From Fodinibius sp. Rm-B-1B1-1 (lineage in GTDB: Bacteria; Bacteroidota; Rhodothermia; Balneolales; Balneolaceae), in the NCBI RefSeq assembly GCF_038594945.1, contig NZ_JBCFYD010000002.1:1530806-1594805 (forward strand): a stretch of DNA of 64,000 nt. The letters run 5' to 3'. Shown piece after piece: positions 53,702-62,229 of the stretch; position 1 is the stretch's first letter, and the number at the start of each line of letters is the position of its first letter. A model generated the notes under the pieces. It made no database searches. It was given only the letters and a program-made list of their open reading frames with translations, and had not been told where the DNA came from. The position numbers and the translations under genes were made by a program.

Positions 53702-55531
53702 TCAGACTCCACGTTGTTGCTCAGCAGTAAAAAAGGCCTCAATATGTGCTCCATTATTACTTGAATAATTTAAGTCCCCATCTAATTGGGCTACCAACGT
53801 TTTTACAAGGTCTAAGCCTAACGATTCGATATCTTTTTCTTTATCACCAAATCCTTTTCCATTATCACTCACTTGTATCATAATATCGCTGTCTTCTTGT
53901 TCGACCAATACTTTTATAATACCATCCTCTCCCTCATCAAATGCATATTTAAAAGCATTAATAACCAATTCATTAATCAAAAGTGCCGACGGTATTGCTT
54001 GATTGATATTAAGTGTAATACCTTTTATTTGTGATTGGATTTCAATATCAGCATAGTCGGTTGAATATACTTCCCCGATTGCATCCAACAAGTCAGATAC
54101 ATAACGGTCGAATTCTACATATGATAACGACTCTGACTGGTATAACTTTTCATGAACCAAGGCAATACTTTGTACCCGAAGATGACTTTCCTGCAGGGCT
54201 CTCTGTGCACTATTATCTTCCGATTCCCACATCTGCATCTGTAATAAACCTGATATAACAGCCAAATTATTTTTCACCCTGTGATGTATTTCGGCCAATA
54301 ACACTTCTTTTTCACGCAACGATTCCGAAATTTTCTGCTGGGCTTTCTTTTGGGCCGTAATATCACTTGCCACAAAAACATGCCCTTCAATATTACCACT
54401 TTTATCTTCTATAGTACCTCTTGAGATACTTACAGGAATGACTTGTTCTCCATTAGTAGCTATTTCCCCTGCGTATGTCTTGCCGTGTACATCGGTATGC
54501 TCATTACATATCTCCCCGGGAATTTCTTGAAATATCGATTGAATTGACTTGCCCAACAGTTCACTCTCATCACAATTAAGCATTTGCAAGACCGAAGAAT
54601 TAGCTCGCAGAATGCGAAAATCTTCATCCGTTACAATCAGCAAATCAGCCATTGCCTCAACAATGCTATCCACATAATCCCGCGATACTGTCGTTTTACT
54701 CAAATTCTCAGCCATCCGGTCAAAGGTATTACTAAGCTGACCTAATTCATCATTCGAATCATAATCAATTCTGCTATCCATATTGCCTTTTCCAAAACTC
54801 TCGGCAGCCGCAGCTATTTTGGAAATGGGATTTGCAATCGAACGATAAATATAAAATACAAGTACAATAGCAATTAAAAGGGCAACTACAGTCCCCCCAA
54901 TGAGTATATTATTAATCCGATCAAGATGAACACTCAACTGGGTTATTTTTTGCTGATGACTATCCTGGATATGATTTCTAAACCGCTCGATCAGAGGAAG
55001 TAAATTAGTGCGAAAATAGGGCTCAATAGTGACCGTAAAAAACTCTTTGCGATCTTCATAATTTTCAGAACCCATGACTTGGAATTGACTTAACAGAGCG
55101 GCATAATTTTGATACCTTTGCTCTATCTTATCTATCAAATTAATGATACCATTGGTATCTAAAGAATTTGCAAAAATATCTGGTGGACTTGTTTTAATAA
55201 GCCCTCGCAGCTCATCCAAACCATCTTCAAACCCTTCAAGAGCTTTATTAATCTCCGCAATCTGTACTTCTTTCTCAGTGCTGCTCCGGTCATAATTCAT
55301 TGAAAGAGTTTCGCGGTAACTATCTTCTAATAAATACTGGGTTCTCGTCAAACTTCGAAATAATTGTAATTCCAGCTCTCCAGCTACTGTAATTTCCTGA
55401 ATAGCTTTATTGCTTTCAGCTGTTGCTTGATCCTTGACTATATCATTCAAATAAGAAGATACCAACCCAATACCACCTATAAATAGGACAACAATTACAA
55501 AACTACCTATCAGCTTGGTACTTAGTTTCAT
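53702..55531 (-). CDS. Sensor histidine kinase with HAMP, PAS and HisKA_2 domains
   Basis: A 609-residue membrane kinase, first in the four-kinase row. Two membrane helices (LIGSFVIVVLFIGGIGLV near 7-25; VVALLIAIVLVFYIY near 215) bracket a helical sensor domain. HAMP (IANPISKIAAAAESFGKG, DELGQLSNTFDRMAENL), a PAS domain (ADLLIVTDEDFRILRANSSV), HisKA_2 (LAEIHHRVKNNLAVISGLLQ) and HATPase (LLINELVINAFKYAF, SDNGKGFG) follow. The kinase part is related to those of the propeller kinases, but the input is different. There is no receiver domain. It could feed the same unknown response regulator. Confidence 0.92.
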   Translation of the reverse strand: MKLSTKLIGSFVIVVLFIGGIGLVSSYLNDIVKDQATAESNKAIQEITVAGELELQLFRSLTRTQYLLEDSYRETLSMNYDRSSTEKEVQIAEINKALEGFEDGLDELRGLIKTSPPDIFANSLDTNGIINLIDKIEQRYQNYAALLSQFQVMGSENYEDRKEFFTVTIEPYFRTNLLPLIERFRNHIQDSHQQKITQLSVHLDRINNILIGGTVVALLIAIVLVFYIYRSIANPISKIAAAAESFGKGNMDSRIDYDSNDELGQLSNTFDRMAENLSKTTVSRDYVDSIVEAMADLLIVTDEDFRILRANSSVLQMLNCDESELLGKSIQSIFQEIPGEICNEHTDVHGKTYAGEIATNGEQVIPVSISRGTIEDKSGNIEGHVFVASDITAQKKAQQKISESLREKEVLLAEIHHRVKNNLAVISGLLQMQMWESEDNSAQRALQESHLRVQSIALVHEKLYQSESLSYVEFDRYVSDLLDAIGEVYSTDYADIEIQSQIKGITLNINQAIPSALLINELVINAFKYAFDEGEDGIIKVLVEQEDSDIMIQVSDNGKGFGDKEKDIESLGLDLVKTLVAQLDGDLNYSSNNGAHIEAFFTAEQQRGV

Positions 55532-55673
55532 AATAGAAATACCGTTACAGAGTACCCGTTAAAATTATTCAAACCTTCTTAGAAGCAGTTCAAACTCTAT
55601 CTAAGCTGCTACACCAACTTCGAACAACTATTATAAAAAGAAGCTATAATTATGCTATTAAGAAAGTTAATAT

Positions 55674-57767
55674 TTAAAATGCCACCAGTGATTCTATTTT
55701 ATCAATAATTTTATCAGAGGTAGGTAATACCGAATCCATCAATCCAACGTTATATGGAACAGGGATATCGGGCATAGTTAATCGTTCAATGGGTGCGTCT
55801 AAATACTTAAATGCTTCTTGTGAAAGCACCGCACTTATTTCGGCACCAAATCCAGCCGTTTGGGTATCTTCATGCACAATCAAACAACGATTTGTTTGTC
55901 GGACGGATTCAAGCACCGCTTGTTTATCCCACGGCATAATTGATCTTAAATCAATTATATCAGCTGATACATCCATCTTGCTAACAGCATTTTCTACCTG
56001 CTCGCACATTGCACCCCAAGTAACAATAGTAAGATCCTCTCCTTCTTGTAGCATGTTCGCTTTGCCAATAGGAACTACATAATGATCCCCGGGATACGGT
56101 TTACGTGCATACTTCGCATCAAGTAAATTGCGATGTTCAAAGAAAACGGTTGGATTGTTGCTACGCATAGCAGACCGGAGTAACCCAACAGCATCTTGGG
56201 CATTGCTGGGCATTACAATTTGCCAACCTACAGCATGAGCAAAAAACACCTCGTTACTGAGACTGTGCCAAGGATCTCCACACTTGGCAAATCCGCCGGG
56301 CATGCGTACCACGATTGGCGCAGCAAATTGATTGGCTGTGCGCCAGCGAATTGTACCACAATTATTTAGCTGTTCCGTTGCAGGATCAGCATACTTGCGA
56401 AACTGAATTTCAGCTACCGGCATGAGTCCTGAATACGCAAGTCCCACAGAACGACCTATAATTCCCTCTTCCGATAAACTGGTATCGAAAACACGCTCAT
56501 CACCATACTTTGTTTGTAGTCCCATCGTTGCGGCATGAACTCCTCCCTTGGCCCCCACATCTTCACCAAAAACCATCACCTTTGGATTGGTTTCGAGTTC
56601 GTAGTCCAGCGTCCTGCGAATAGCTTCAACAATATTAATACGTTGCTTTTCGGGTTCAGGCGCTTCTGAACTTTCCGGAAAGGTATGCTTCGAAGGCGCT
56701 AACCCACCTACCAGTTGTGTGTCTAAGCTGCCATCCTCCTTTTTTTCAGCAAAAGCGTATCGTTTTGTCGTTGTAGCATCAGGCGCAGGACGAGATAACG
56801 CTGCTTCACTAGCTTCTTCAATATCCTGTTCAGCGTTATCTTTAAACTCATTCCAGTCATCATCCGAAAACCGGTCAGGCACCAAAAATGATTTAAGTGA
56901 ATCGAGCGGATCATTTTGCTGCTCCTCTTGAATCAACTCCTCCGGTTTATAGGCTTGATTATCCTGATAAGAGTGCCCGTTTAACCGAGGCATAGTGAGA
57001 TGTATCAATGCTGGTCCCTTTCGGTCACGAACATAATTTACAGACTGATTAATAAGATCAGCAGCCTCAACCGGGTCGGTTCCATCTCCATCAAAAATGC
57101 GAATATTTTTAAAGGAGTACAGATTATTAGCAATATTTCCTCCCGGGGTCTGAAATTCTCCCGGCACAGAAATACCGTACCCATTATCTTCAACATAAAA
57201 TAGTACGGGTAAATCCTGGGTTGTGGCAATCGTCAATGCCGACCAGAATCCATTAGTCGCTACCGAACCTTCGCCCCCCAATACAACTGAGATCGCCCGG
57301 TCATACTCTCCTTCCTCAAGCTCATTTTGATGATATTGGATGCCCTGCGCCCATCCGATAGCTGGAGTATATTGCGATCCCACGTCACCGGCCATTGGCA
57401 ATACGGTTGGACCATCGAGACCCGGTTTATTGCACACTACTCCAATATCGCGGCCATCGCTATATCCCCCGGACTTACCCATGGGAGCAGCCATGGCATC
57501 TTCTAAACTTAATCCCAATGAAAGCATAAGTGGTCGTGATCGATAATAGGCACTGGCCGCATCGTGTTGATGTGTTAATTGCGATCCTAATAATATTTGA
57601 CCGAGCTCATGTCCCCGTGCCGAAAACTGGTACAAGACATCTTTATTCGGAACTAACTCGTTTTCCTCTTTATCATCCATAGCCCGGGAGGTAAGCATGA
57701 GTTTAGCCAGCCACTTCCAATCAATGGATGAAATTACTTCGGGCATTTCTTTTTTCTCGGTGGACAT
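55674..57767 (-). CDS. 2-oxoacid dehydrogenase E1, fused alpha and beta subunits
   Basis: A 697-residue thiamine-diphosphate-dependent E1 component. The alpha part (about residues 1-345) has GGYSDGRDIGV, GDVGSQYTPAIGWAQGI and the ThDP motif VVLGGEGSVATNGFWSAL to VEDNGYGIS. The beta part (about 375-697) has RRTLDYELETNPKVMVFGED, GLQTKYGDERVFDTSLSEEG and DIIDLRSIMPWDKQAVLESV. Fused E1 enzymes act on branched-chain 2-oxoacids or pyruvate; the alpha N terminus favours the branched-chain group, but this is uncertain. E2 and E3 genes are not in the window. It follows the HisC-like gene by 24 bases. Confidence 0.9.
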   Translation of the reverse strand: MSTEKKEMPEVISSIDWKWLAKLMLTSRAMDDKEENELVPNKDVLYQFSARGHELGQILLGSQLTHQHDAASAYYRSRPLMLSLGLSLEDAMAAPMGKSGGYSDGRDIGVVCNKPGLDGPTVLPMAGDVGSQYTPAIGWAQGIQYHQNELEEGEYDRAISVVLGGEGSVATNGFWSALTIATTQDLPVLFYVEDNGYGISVPGEFQTPGGNIANNLYSFKNIRIFDGDGTDPVEAADLINQSVNYVRDRKGPALIHLTMPRLNGHSYQDNQAYKPEELIQEEQQNDPLDSLKSFLVPDRFSDDDWNEFKDNAEQDIEEASEAALSRPAPDATTTKRYAFAEKKEDGSLDTQLVGGLAPSKHTFPESSEAPEPEKQRINIVEAIRRTLDYELETNPKVMVFGEDVGAKGGVHAATMGLQTKYGDERVFDTSLSEEGIIGRSVGLAYSGLMPVAEIQFRKYADPATEQLNNCGTIRWRTANQFAAPIVVRMPGGFAKCGDPWHSLSNEVFFAHAVGWQIVMPSNAQDAVGLLRSAMRSNNPTVFFEHRNLLDAKYARKPYPGDHYVVPIGKANMLQEGEDLTIVTWGAMCEQVENAVSKMDVSADIIDLRSIMPWDKQAVLESVRQTNRCLIVHEDTQTAGFGAEISAVLSQEAFKYLDAPIERLTMPDIPVPYNVGLMDSVLPTSDKIIDKIESLVAF

Positions 57768-57791
57768 AAATCGCAGATCTTTGGTCTTGCT

Positions 57792-58913
57792 TTAAAATTC
57801 CAGTGAATTCTTTACCTTCTCAAAACTATGTTCAAAATGCTCCATCTCCTTTTTACGCCCGACTGTGATCCGAACACAATTTGGCAACCCAAAAGCGTTT
57901 GTCTGTCGCAAGATCACTCCTTCTTGGAGCATAGCCTGTGTAAAATCCGTAGCTTGCTTTTCGGTGGATAAAACCATCAACACAGAATTCGAAATAGACG
58001 GCACATAATCAACATGGTGCTTCTCAAAAAATTTGTAGAGGCGTTTCTTACCTTTTTCAACCACATCCTTGCTTTTCTTGAGAAAACGCTGATCGCCCAA
58101 GGCCGCCAAAGCCGCTGCTTGAGCTGGAGTTGTTGGCTCAAAGGTAAGTTTCGTTTTCATCATATTGGCAATAATATCTTCGGAAGCAATAGCATAACCA
58201 ATCCGAAAACCCGCCAGCCCATAAGCCTTCGAGAAGGTACGTAGCGTTATCACATTGTCATAGCCATAGTCTAACGAATGAGGATAGTCGGACACTTCTT
58301 TAGCATATTCAAAATAGGCCTCATCCATAATTACCAATACATCATCAGGCACTTTTCGCATAAATCGTTCAAATTCCGAATCCGTAATATACGTTCCCGT
58401 TGGATTATTGGGATTGGCAATATATACCATCTTGGTACGATTCGTAATCGCTTCGGCCATCGCATCCAAATCAAACCGATAATCTTCGGTGACCGGTACT
58501 TTCTTTACCGAGACCCCCCGAATATTTGCTTGAACAAAAAAACCGACGAACGTAGCGTCGGCAGTTATGGTTTCTTCATTATTTAGAAAAAAGGTACGAC
58601 ATAAATTGGCAATAACGCTCTCAGATCCAGCCGCAATCATTATATTTTCAGGATTAACGTTATTTAAATCGGCCAATACATCTCGCAGCTGACGAGCTAT
58701 AGGATCGGGATAATCCTGAATCTCCTGCATTGCCTTCACCACTTCGTGCTTAACATTTGAGCTGCATCCTAATCGATTTTCATTAGAAGCTAACTTTGAT
58801 ATTTGCGGTGGCTGATACTCTTTTTCCACCTCGGCAATTGTTTTACCTGCCACATATGGAGATAAATCTCGAATATTAAACGGCACCAAGGGACGTTGGT
58901 TCGAATCAGCCAT
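57792..58913 (-). CDS. hisC: Histidinol-phosphate aminotransferase-like PLP enzyme
   Basis: A 373-residue class II fold-type I aminotransferase. Seen: LSPYVAGKTIAEVEKEY, SKLASNENRLGCS, VYIANPNNPTGTYI, VIMDEAYFEYA, and the PLP lysine in TFSKAYGLAGFRIGYA. This is the HisC pattern. No other his genes are nearby, and its neighbours are an E1 dehydrogenase and, further off, tyrosine catabolism, so it might act on aromatic amino acids as HisC2-type enzymes do. It is upstream of, and likely co-transcribed with, the E1 gene. Confidence 0.85.
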   Translation of the reverse strand: MADSNQRPLVPFNIRDLSPYVAGKTIAEVEKEYQPPQISKLASNENRLGCSSNVKHEVVKAMQEIQDYPDPIARQLRDVLADLNNVNPENIMIAAGSESVIANLCRTFFLNNEETITADATFVGFFVQANIRGVSVKKVPVTEDYRFDLDAMAEAITNRTKMVYIANPNNPTGTYITDSEFERFMRKVPDDVLVIMDEAYFEYAKEVSDYPHSLDYGYDNVITLRTFSKAYGLAGFRIGYAIASEDIIANMMKTKLTFEPTTPAQAAALAALGDQRFLKKSKDVVEKGKKRLYKFFEKHHVDYVPSISNSVLMVLSTEKQATDFTQAMLQEGVILRQTNAFGLPNCVRITVGRKKEMEHFEHSFEKVKNSLEF

Positions 58914-59100
58914 AATTACCTTAATAAAAACCTGTCAATTAGAATTAATACAAAGATTTTACAGTCGCAAATTCGGCTATAAATATGAATAAATTAGGCC
59001 ACTTTAACAACGCTAAGCAGCGCAAAACTTTTAAAAAATCATTACCCTTTGTAAGGTCTCGTTGGGATTTGTACCTTCATTCAAAAAATAACTTTATCCT

Positions 59101-59790
59101 ATGTCACAAGTTGCAATTGTTACCGGTGCAAGCCGGGGAATTGGTCGTGAAATTTCTAAAAACCTTGCTCAAGATGGTTACCATACTATTGCTGTTGCAC
59201 GATCAAAACAACCGCTTCAGGAATTAGCAAATACCTCAGAAAATATCACTGCAATACCGACTGATCTTACTGATCAGAACGCCGTTGGTACTCTTGTTAA
59301 CTTAGTGAATGATTTTTCTGGTGTTGATATATTGATCAACAATGCCGGTGCACTTATCAATAAATCGTTCAAAGACTTAACACTTGATGACTGGCGCTCC
59401 CAGATTGAAAGCAATTTGATTAGTGCTATTCACATTACCAAAGAGTTATTGCCCCAATTTAATCGTGATGCTCATATTGTAAATATTAGTAGCATGGGCG
59501 GTTTCCAAGGAAGTACCAAGTTTCCCGGTCTTGCTGCTTATAGCGTATCGAAAGGAGCATTAAGTATTTTAACTGAATGTCTCGCTGTTGAATTATCAGA
59601 TAAAAATATTAAAGCCAATGCATTGTGTCTTGGAGCTGTACAAACAGAGATGCTGGAAGAGGCCTTTCCTGGCATTGAAGCTCCTCTCTCCGCAAGCGAT
59701 ATGGGCAGCTACATCGCTAAGTTTGCAGTCGAAGCAAGCGCATTTTACAATGGAAGAATACTCCCTGTTGCGCTGGAAGACCCCGAATAG
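59101..59790 (+). CDS. Short-chain dehydrogenase/reductase
   Basis: A 229-residue NAD(P)-dependent SDR. The cofactor motif is TGASRGIGREI (residues 8-18), the structural motif NNAGA is at about 80-84, the catalytic Ser is in NISSMGGFQGS and the YxxxK in AAYSVSKGALSI. It is of the 3-ketoacyl-ACP-reductase-like type but rather short, and its C terminus is atypical; substrate unknown. It is divergent from the HisC-like gene. Confidence 0.9.
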   Translation: MSQVAIVTGASRGIGREISKNLAQDGYHTIAVARSKQPLQELANTSENITAIPTDLTDQNAVGTLVNLVNDFSGVDILINNAGALINKSFKDLTLDDWRSQIESNLISAIHITKELLPQFNRDAHIVNISSMGGFQGSTKFPGLAAYSVSKGALSILTECLAVELSDKNIKANALCLGAVQTEMLEEAFPGIEAPLSASDMGSYIAKFAVEASAFYNGRILPVALEDPE

Positions 59791-59861
59791 TGATAAGTGG
59801 GATTCTTACTCTATATTTTCTACATTACCCCGTAATTTTAATCAGATAGAAATCAAGAGCC

Positions 59862-60536
59862 GTGAAAAAACATTTAGTGCTATTACTGGTTATTGCCTTC
59901 GGTATTCAGATATCCAACAACGTACTTCAAGCACAATCTATTGAGCTTTTGGGTAGCAGCACGCTTAATGGAGCTATGAATGGGGTACTCTTGGGTGGTG
60001 CAACCATGGCACTCCAAAACTCTAATGAATACCGTCCAGTAGAAGTTGGGCTAGGAACCGGAACCTTGGTTGGAATTGGAATGGGAGCTTACGATATGTC
60101 TCAAGTGAGTCAAGGGCAACAATTTTATATTTCCGGCACCTTCAATGACGGCACCAATCGCTCAATACTTGTTCTGCTTGATACCATTTATGGTGCTGCC
60201 GGTGGCATGGTAGTGGGCAGCTCTATTACACTTATTGCCAAAGAACGTATTGCAAAAGGATTGCAATATGGAGCTGGCACTGGTGCTTGGCTGGGATTTG
60301 GCTTTGGTCTTTTTGATGCTTTTGTACTTTCGCAACGGCCTGCCAATCTTCGGGCTTCATTAAGGCGTTCCAGCCATTCTGTAGGAGGTGTTATTTCTTA
60401 CAGCAATGCCCATAAATCTGTTGAAGTGGGTCTCATAAATCCCCAAATTATTGAACAGAAAGAACTCTCAGCTAACAAGTTCCAAAAAAGCTACCAACCT
60501 GCCATAAATGTGGTAGAGCTGCAGGTAAATCTCTAA
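59862..60536 (+). CDS. Exported glycine-rich protein of unknown function
   Basis: A 224-residue protein from a GTG start, with a signal peptide (KKHLVLLLVIAFGIQI, cleavage probably after LQAQ). Glycine- and alanine-rich hydrophobic segments (LNGAMNGVLLGGATMAL, GLGTGTLVGIGMGAYD, GAAGGMVVGSSITLIA, GAGTGAWLGFGFGLFDAF) suggest four short membrane or barrel-associated stretches with glycine-zipper character. I do not recognise a family. It begins 71 bases after the SDR, and its stop abuts that of the convergent SGNH gene. Confidence 0.72.
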   Translation: MKKHLVLLLVIAFGIQISNNVLQAQSIELLGSSTLNGAMNGVLLGGATMALQNSNEYRPVEVGLGTGTLVGIGMGAYDMSQVSQGQQFYISGTFNDGTNRSILVLLDTIYGAAGGMVVGSSITLIAKERIAKGLQYGAGTGAWLGFGFGLFDAFVLSQRPANLRASLRRSSHSVGGVISYSNAHKSVEVGLINPQIIEQKELSANKFQKSYQPAINVVELQVNL

Positions 60537-61487
60537 TTAGTCTTCTTCTGTTCCCTCATAATCTTCTGGGGTATCGAATTGTGCTCCTTCTTCAGGTTCT
60601 TTAGCCAATGCAAGATAACGAATAAGCTCTTTGGCTGTATTAGAATGCCCGGAAAGAGATGGATGCAACCCATCACTCAAATAATTCCATGCTGCTGGTC
60701 CCGGTTTTTCTTCCTCCTGCTCTTCTACGCTGTCATCCGGATCCATCATCCGCTCTCCAAGAGGATCAACAATATATCCTTTCTTTCCAGTTAAAATCTC
60801 CCGGTATTGGCTTAAATCTTCTTCCGAGAGATCAAAGTGAAATAGTCGCATCTGCTGCAACATTTCTGGAATTACGGGAGGTGGACTCAACCAAATAAGT
60901 GGGTTATCCGTCACATCATTAACTACAGTCTCAATTGTATTCAAGTTTTCCCAGTAATCAGCCAGCGAAACAAGCGTTCGGTCAGGAGAAACATGTAAAC
61001 GCTGGGCATCAAAAGTCCCTAATGCTACAATCACCCAATCAGGATCATGATCTAACACATCACGATTTAACCGTTTCAACGCATCCGTAGAGGTATCATA
61101 AGAAACACCACTATTAACAAATGTCAGATCGGCATCTTCCAGTCCAATGGTCAATACCTGCTCAAAAATGTTAAACCAGCTCTGCAGATCATCTGTCAGG
61201 GAATCGCCGATGGCTACAATAGTATCTCCCTCCTCAAAAGGAAGTTCATGGATCCATTCAGAAACTTCGCCATCTTCCAGCAATTCTATAGCTGCTTCCT
61301 TGGCATTAGAAGAAAAACGATCGCGAAGCTCTTTTAACTCATCGGTTTCCAATCCCATTAGCCCGGCTATCGCTTCCTCATTTTTAATACCTGGGAGTAA
61401 TGGAAAACGCTTCTCAAGGTTTAAAAACTGTAATAGATAATTTTCTAATACTTCTTTCTCTTCTTTGCTTGCTTTATAGTCACTCAT
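60537..61487 (-). CDS. SGNH/GDSL-type hydrolase
   Basis: A 316-residue protein with a helical N-terminal third (about 1-85) and an SGNH esterase domain. Block I is VAIGDSLTDDLQSW with the nucleophilic Ser near residue 96, block II contains TFVNSGVSYDT, block III is VIVALGTFD (a Thr where Asn is usual), and block V is DGLHPSLSGH with the catalytic Asp and His. No signal peptide is visible, so it is probably cytoplasmic. The acidic tail ends EDYEGTEED. Substrate unknown. Confidence 0.87.
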   Translation of the reverse strand: MSDYKASKEEKEVLENYLLQFLNLEKRFPLLPGIKNEEAIAGLMGLETDELKELRDRFSSNAKEAAIELLEDGEVSEWIHELPFEEGDTIVAIGDSLTDDLQSWFNIFEQVLTIGLEDADLTFVNSGVSYDTSTDALKRLNRDVLDHDPDWVIVALGTFDAQRLHVSPDRTLVSLADYWENLNTIETVVNDVTDNPLIWLSPPPVIPEMLQQMRLFHFDLSEEDLSQYREILTGKKGYIVDPLGERMMDPDDSVEEQEEEKPGPAAWNYLSDGLHPSLSGHSNTAKELIRYLALAKEPEEGAQFDTPEDYEGTEED

Positions 61488-61514
61488 AATAATGCCTTTT
61501 TGAAAATTGTTTAT

Positions 61515-62201
61515 CTAATTTTCTAATAATTCTTGTACGAGTCTTGGAGCGCCCTTGGCTGCTGGCTCCTGAATGTGTTTCCATCCTTCTAAGGTTCTAA
61601 GTTCTGGCGTGGCAGGATCAATGATGTATTTGGGGATATCTTGATCCACTAAGTCAACTAAACCTGCAGCCGGATACACTACAAGAGACGTTCCAACCAC
61701 AATCAAGATATCTGCTTTGGGAACAACTTTAGATGCCTTTGAGATATTAGGAACGGGTTCCCCAAACCATACAACATGTGGACGAAGCTGAGCTCCATCT
61801 TCCGCTGTGTCTCCAAGTTCAATAGAATCCCCACCAATATCATAGATTAACGATGGATCATCTTCACTTCGAACTTTAGATAGCTCTCCATGCAAATGAA
61901 TCACATCTGAGGCACCGGCTCGCTCATGTAGATCATCAACATTTTGGGTGATAATTGTAACATCGAACGCCTCCTCTAACTGGGCCAATGCTTTATGCCC
62001 AGCATTGGGTTCAACAGAATGTGCCTGCCTGCGACGTTGATTGTAAAATTCGAGTACTAACTCTTTATCACGCTCCCATGCTTGTGGAGTAGCCACTTCT
62101 TGAACATCATGCCCTTCCCACAAACCATCCGAGTCACGAAACGTCTTGAGCCCACTATCAGCACTCATCCCCGCACCGGTTAATACAATAATTTTGTCCA
62201 T
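61515..62201 (-). CDS. cobB: Sirtuin-type NAD-dependent deacylase lacking zinc cysteines
   Basis: A 228-residue Sir2 protein. NAD motifs are LTGAGMSADSGLKTFRD (residues 7-23) and TQNVDDLHERAG; the catalytic His104 is in IHLHGEL. Tyr53 and Arg56 in FYNQRRRQ match the Y-x-x-R acyl pocket of class III (SIRT5/CobB-type) enzymes, which favour succinyl-lysine. The zinc-binding segment (about residues 108-140) contains no cysteine; the entire protein is cysteine-free. The fold around PHVVWFGEPVP is otherwise intact. It is 27 bases upstream of the SGNH hydrolase on the same strand. Confidence 0.9.
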   Translation of the reverse strand: MDKIIVLTGAGMSADSGLKTFRDSDGLWEGHDVQEVATPQAWERDKELVLEFYNQRRRQAHSVEPNAGHKALAQLEEAFDVTIITQNVDDLHERAGASDVIHLHGELSKVRSEDDPSLIYDIGGDSIELGDTAEDGAQLRPHVVWFGEPVPNISKASKVVPKADILIVVGTSLVVYPAAGLVDLVDQDIPKYIIDPATPELRTLEGWKHIQEPAAKGAPRLVQELLEN

Positions 62202-62229
62202 AGCATTTGTATTGATTACAAAGCTATTT

